DNA of 64,000 nt. It comes from an uncultured Oscillospiraceae bacterium (GTDB taxonomy: Bacteria; Bacillota; Clostridia; Oscillospirales; Oscillospiraceae). This document shows, in pieces, positions 61,471 to 64,000 of the stretch; the stretch's first letter is position 1, and each line of letters opens with the position of its first letter. The stretch spans positions 24,976 through 88,975 of the forward strand of contig CANRLZ010000001.1 of assembly GCA_947631595.1 (NCBI GenBank). Direction: 5' to 3'. Position numbers and translations under genes: made by a program. The notes beneath the pieces are model-generated. The model saw only the letters and a list, made by a program, of their open reading frames with translations, was not told the origin of the DNA and did no database searches.

Positions 61471-63615
61471 ATGTCAACCATCATCACCCGCAAGCAGTTC
61501 GACATCAAGACCTGGTCCATGGACCTGTGCGGCCGCAAGCTGTCCATCGAAGTGGGCCACGTGGCGGAGCTGGCCAACTCCTCCGCCATGGTGCGCTACG
61601 GCGACACCACCGTGCTGGTGGCCATCACCGCCGCCCCCCGTCCCCGGGACGGGGTGGACTTCTTCCCCCTGAGCGTGGACTTTGAGGAAAAGCTCTACGC
61701 CGTGGGGCGCATCCCCGGCTCCTTCCTGCGCCGGGAGGGCCAGCCCAGCCTGCCCGCCGTGCTGGCCAGCCGGGTCATCGACCGCTCCATCCGTCCCCTG
61801 TTCCCCTACGACTTCCGCAACGACGTGGTGGTGACCTGCACCGTCATGAGCGTGGACCGGGACTGCTCCCCGGAGATGGCCGCCATGTTCGGCGTGTCCG
61901 CCTGCCTGGCGGTGAGCGACATCCCCTGGGCCGGGCCTATCGGCTGCCTGGAGGTGGGCTATGTGGACGGCAAGATCGTCCTCAACCCCACCCAGGAGCA
62001 GCGCCACAACTCCCGCCTGGACCTCACCGTGGCCGCCACAAAGGAAAAGGTGGTCATGATCGAGGCCGGGGCCAAGGAGCTGCCTGACGACATCATGTAC
62101 GACGCCATCTGCCAGGCCCACGAGGAGGCCAAGCGGCAGGTCGCCCTCATCGAGCAGATGGTTTCTGAGATCGGCAAGCCCAAGATGACCTACGACCACG
62201 CCGCCTTTGACCAGGAGCTGTTTGACGACATCGTGGCCAACTTCATGGACGAGGCCAAGGCCGCCATGGACACCGACGACAAGAACGTCCGGGAAGAGCG
62301 CTGGAACGCCATGATCGAGAAGTGGCACGAGAAGTACCTGGACACCCACCCGGACATGGATCAGTTCCTGGAGGAGATCACCTACAAGTTCCAGAAGAAG
62401 ATCGTCAAGGCCTGGCTGCTCCAGGGCCACCGGGTAGACGGCCGCCAGAAGAACGAGATCCGGCCTCTGGCCGCCCAGGTGGGCGTGCTGCCCCGGGTTC
62501 ACGGCTCCGGCCTCTTCACCCGGGGCCAGACCCAGGTGCTGTCCGTCTGCACCCTGAACACCCTGGCCGCCAGCCAGAAGCTGGACACCATCTGGGAAGA
62601 GGACGAAAAGCGGTATATGCACCACTACAATTTCCCCTCCTACTCCGTGGGCGAGGCCCGTGCCGCCCGCTCCACCAACCGCCGGGAGAAGGGCCACGGC
62701 GCCCTGGCCGAGCGGGCGCTGGAGCCGGTGCTGCCCTCCGTGGAGGAGTTCCCCTACGCCATCCGGGTGGTCAGCGAGGTGCTCAGCTCCAACGGCTCCA
62801 CCTCCCAGGGTTCCATCTGCGGCTCCACCCTGGCCCTGATGGACGCGGGCGTGCCCATCTCCGCCCCGGTGGCGGGCATCTCCTGCGGCCTCATCCAGGA
62901 CGACGACGGGGGCTTCACCACCTTTATCGACATCCAGGGCGTGGAGGACTTCCACGGGGAGATGGACTTCAAGGTGGCCGGCACCAAGGCCGGCATCACC
63001 GCCATTCAGATGGACATTAAGAACGACGGCCTGAGCCACGCCATCATCAAGGAGGCCCTGGACATCACCCGGGACGCCCGGTTCGCCATCCTGGACGAGA
63101 TCATGCTCCCCTGCATCGCCGCGCCGCGGCCCGAGGTGAGCCGCTACGCCCCCAAGATGATCACCATGAAGATCGACGTGGACAAGATCCGGGAGGTCAT
63201 CGGCAAGGGCGGCAGCGTCATTCAGAAGATCACCGCCGAGTCCGGCGCCCAGATCGACATCGAGGAGGACGGCACCATCCACATCGCCTCCCCCGACGCC
63301 GCCGCCTGCGACGCGGCCAAGAAGATGATCGAGACCATCGTCTTCGTCCCCGAGGTGGGACAGCTCTACTACGGCAAGGTGGTTCGCATCCTCCAGTTCG
63401 GCGCCTTTGTGGAGCTGGCGCCCGGCAAGGACGGCATGGTGCACATCTCCAAGCTGGCCAACCACCGGGTAGAGCGCGTGGAGGACGTGGTGAACATCGG
63501 GGACATGATCTGGGTGAAGGTCACCGACATCGACGAGAAGGGCCGGGTGAACCTCTCCTACAAGGACGCGCTCCGGGAGATGGAGCAGCGCGGCGCCAAG
63601 GGCGCCGAGGGCTAA
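61471..63615 (+). CDS. pnp: Polyribonucleotide nucleotidyltransferase (PNPase)
   Basis: The 714-residue protein has two RNase PH domains separated by a helical segment. The second holds the phosphate/metal site with SNGSTSQGSICGSTLALMDAGVPI and FIDIQGVEDFHGEMDFKVAGT. A KH domain (REVIGKGGSVIQKITAESG) and an S1 domain (GQLYYGKVVRILQFGAFVEL) follow. It degrades RNA 3' to 5' using phosphate. The ATG follows AAAGGAGGAA. Length and domain order match typical PNPases. Confidence 0.97.
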   Translation: MSTIITRKQFDIKTWSMDLCGRKLSIEVGHVAELANSSAMVRYGDTTVLVAITAAPRPRDGVDFFPLSVDFEEKLYAVGRIPGSFLRREGQPSLPAVLASRVIDRSIRPLFPYDFRNDVVVTCTVMSVDRDCSPEMAAMFGVSACLAVSDIPWAGPIGCLEVGYVDGKIVLNPTQEQRHNSRLDLTVAATKEKVVMIEAGAKELPDDIMYDAICQAHEEAKRQVALIEQMVSEIGKPKMTYDHAAFDQELFDDIVANFMDEAKAAMDTDDKNVREERWNAMIEKWHEKYLDTHPDMDQFLEEITYKFQKKIVKAWLLQGHRVDGRQKNEIRPLAAQVGVLPRVHGSGLFTRGQTQVLSVCTLNTLAASQKLDTIWEEDEKRYMHHYNFPSYSVGEARAARSTNRREKGHGALAERALEPVLPSVEEFPYAIRVVSEVLSSNGSTSQGSICGSTLALMDAGVPISAPVAGISCGLIQDDDGGFTTFIDIQGVEDFHGEMDFKVAGTKAGITAIQMDIKNDGLSHAIIKEALDITRDARFAILDEIMLPCIAAPRPEVSRYAPKMITMKIDVDKIREVIGKGGSVIQKITAESGAQIDIEEDGTIHIASPDAAACDAAKKMIETIVFVPEVGQLYYGKVVRILQFGAFVELAPGKDGMVHISKLANHRVERVEDVVNIGDMIWVKVTDIDEKGRVNLSYKDALREMEQRGAKGAEG

Positions 63616-63639
63616 GGGTTCGCGAAGGAGGTAAATGAA

Positions 63640-63879
63640 ATGGATCTGCTCAAGTCGATCTTCCCCTTTTCCTTTGGGGCGAAGAAGGATGTGGTCGCGC
63701 TGGTGGTCAACATCCTGATCTACCTGGTGGCCGGTGCGGTGGTCGGCGTGGTGCTGGGCCTGCTGGGCCGGATCCCCGTGCTGGGGCTGCTGTTCCGGCT
63801 GCTCAGCGGCCTGGTGGGCCTCTACTGCCTGGTGGGGATCGTCCTCTCCGTGCTGGACTTTATGAACGTCCTGAAATAA
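63640..63879 (+). CDS. Small two-span membrane protein, unknown
   Basis: The 79-residue product has a short amphipathic head with Lys residues, then two hydrophobic segments (VVALVVNILIYLVAGAVVGVVLGLL and VLGLLFRLLSGLVGLYCLVGIVL). AAGGAGG lies eight bases before the ATG. It starts 24 bases after pnp and is followed by a strong hairpin. No function is assigned. Confidence 0.85.
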   Translation: MDLLKSIFPFSFGAKKDVVALVVNILIYLVAGAVVGVVLGLLGRIPVLGLLFRLLSGLVGLYCLVGIVLSVLDFMNVLK

Positions 63880-63888
63880 CGCCTGAAC

Positions 63889-63920
63889 AAGGGCCGCCCG
63901 GCGTCTGCCGGGCGGCCCTT
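63889..63920 (+). terminator. Terminator hairpin beside repeat copy 3
   Basis: A 14-bp stem AAGGGCCGCCCGGC/GCCGGGCGGCCCTT with a GTCT loop follows the small membrane protein gene. Its T tract is cut short (two T residues) where the repeat element begins, as at locus 2. Confidence 0.85.
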
Positions 63921-63923
63921 ATC

Positions 63924-64000
63924 GAGACTGTCAAAGAAGCGGCAGGGCCGCTTCTTTGACATTTTTACGGCCCGCTGCAGCGCACTCCCCGGCCGCCGCG
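63924..64000 (-). mobile_element. Structured repeat element, copy 3 (partial, reverse orientation)
   Basis: Reading on the minus strand, the sequence is the last 77 bases of the repeat: GGCGGCCGGGGAGTGC..., GCGGGCCGT, an A5 tract, then the 15-bp terminal hairpin with CCT loop as in copy 1. It runs off the window edge. It lies right after a terminator hairpin, like the other copies. Confidence 0.85.

Overview
The window looks like a chromosomal stretch from a GC-rich, spore-forming anaerobic Firmicute of the Oscillospiraceae / Clostridium cluster IV type (Flavonifractor- or Oscillibacter-like). This is an inference from content. It carries Gram-positive sporulation genes (spoIIE, sleB, spoIIAA-spoIIAB-sigF), HrcA-type (CIRCE) and Rex-type operators, recD2, mutS2, HPr with both regulatory residues, acetate kinase, a 2[4Fe-4S] ferredoxin, strong GC bias at third codon positions, and Shine-Dalgarno sites before nearly every start. 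No rRNA, tRNA, CRISPR array, prophage or recognisable transposase gene was seen.

Layout. 1-10.9 kb: end of a truncated gene, a structured repeat, mtaB (-), yfbR-like / ACT / DUF711 genes (+), ferredoxin (-), a ClpC-like unfoldase without its N domain, a lipoprotein, a second copy of the repeat, then spoIIE and tmcAL (-). 11-16.2 kb: ackA divergent from tmcAL, a 1058-residue Sel1-repeat protein, and sleB (-). 16.3-18.4 kb: lipid glycosyltransferase plus YbhN-type membrane protein. 18.5-31.7 kb: DNA repair and housekeeping (uvrA, small-exporter family protein, recD2, CBS/CorC protein, mutS2, HPr, uvrC-rsmD-coaD and a coiled-coil protein). 31.8-37.4 kb: envelope cluster (membrane-anchored protein, TIM-barrel enzyme, acyltransferase 3, MBOAT, DHHW protein). 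37.5-41.9 kb: CIRCE-controlled htpG, then a minus-strand run of Bax inhibitor-1 family protein, thyA, a small exported protein and a ribbon-helix-helix regulator. 42.1-45.6 kb: large LRR/SLH surface protein. 45.7-48.2 kb: AraC regulator divergent from a MATE transporter. 48.3-49.8 kb: spoIIA operon. 49.8-58.1 kb: a chorismate-to-prephenate operon (aroF-aroB-aroA-aroC-gamma-CA-pheA-aroK-aroQ-aroE-TSCPD) with all seven chorismate enzymes. 58.1-64 kb: Rex-flanked iron alcohol dehydrogenase, DEAD-box helicase (-), rpsO-pnp, a small membrane protein, and the start of a third repeat copy.

The most unusual signal is a structured repeat of about 206 bp with no credible ORF. Two copies are complete (173-379 and 7099-7304) and a third runs off the right edge in reverse orientation. 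Each complete copy lies between two near-identical copies of the local Rho-independent terminator hairpin, and that hairpin differs from locus to locus. The sequence suggests a small mobile element that targets terminators and duplicates them. Compensatory base changes in its terminal hairpin argue that its fold matters.

Regulation that can be read directly: a perfect CIRCE element at htpG, one perfect and one near-perfect Rex operator around the alcohol dehydrogenase promoter, overlapping divergent promoters for tmcAL/ackA and mtaB/yfbR, inverted repeats over the -10 regions of uvrA and HPr, and a terminator hairpin between the aroF promoter and its gene.
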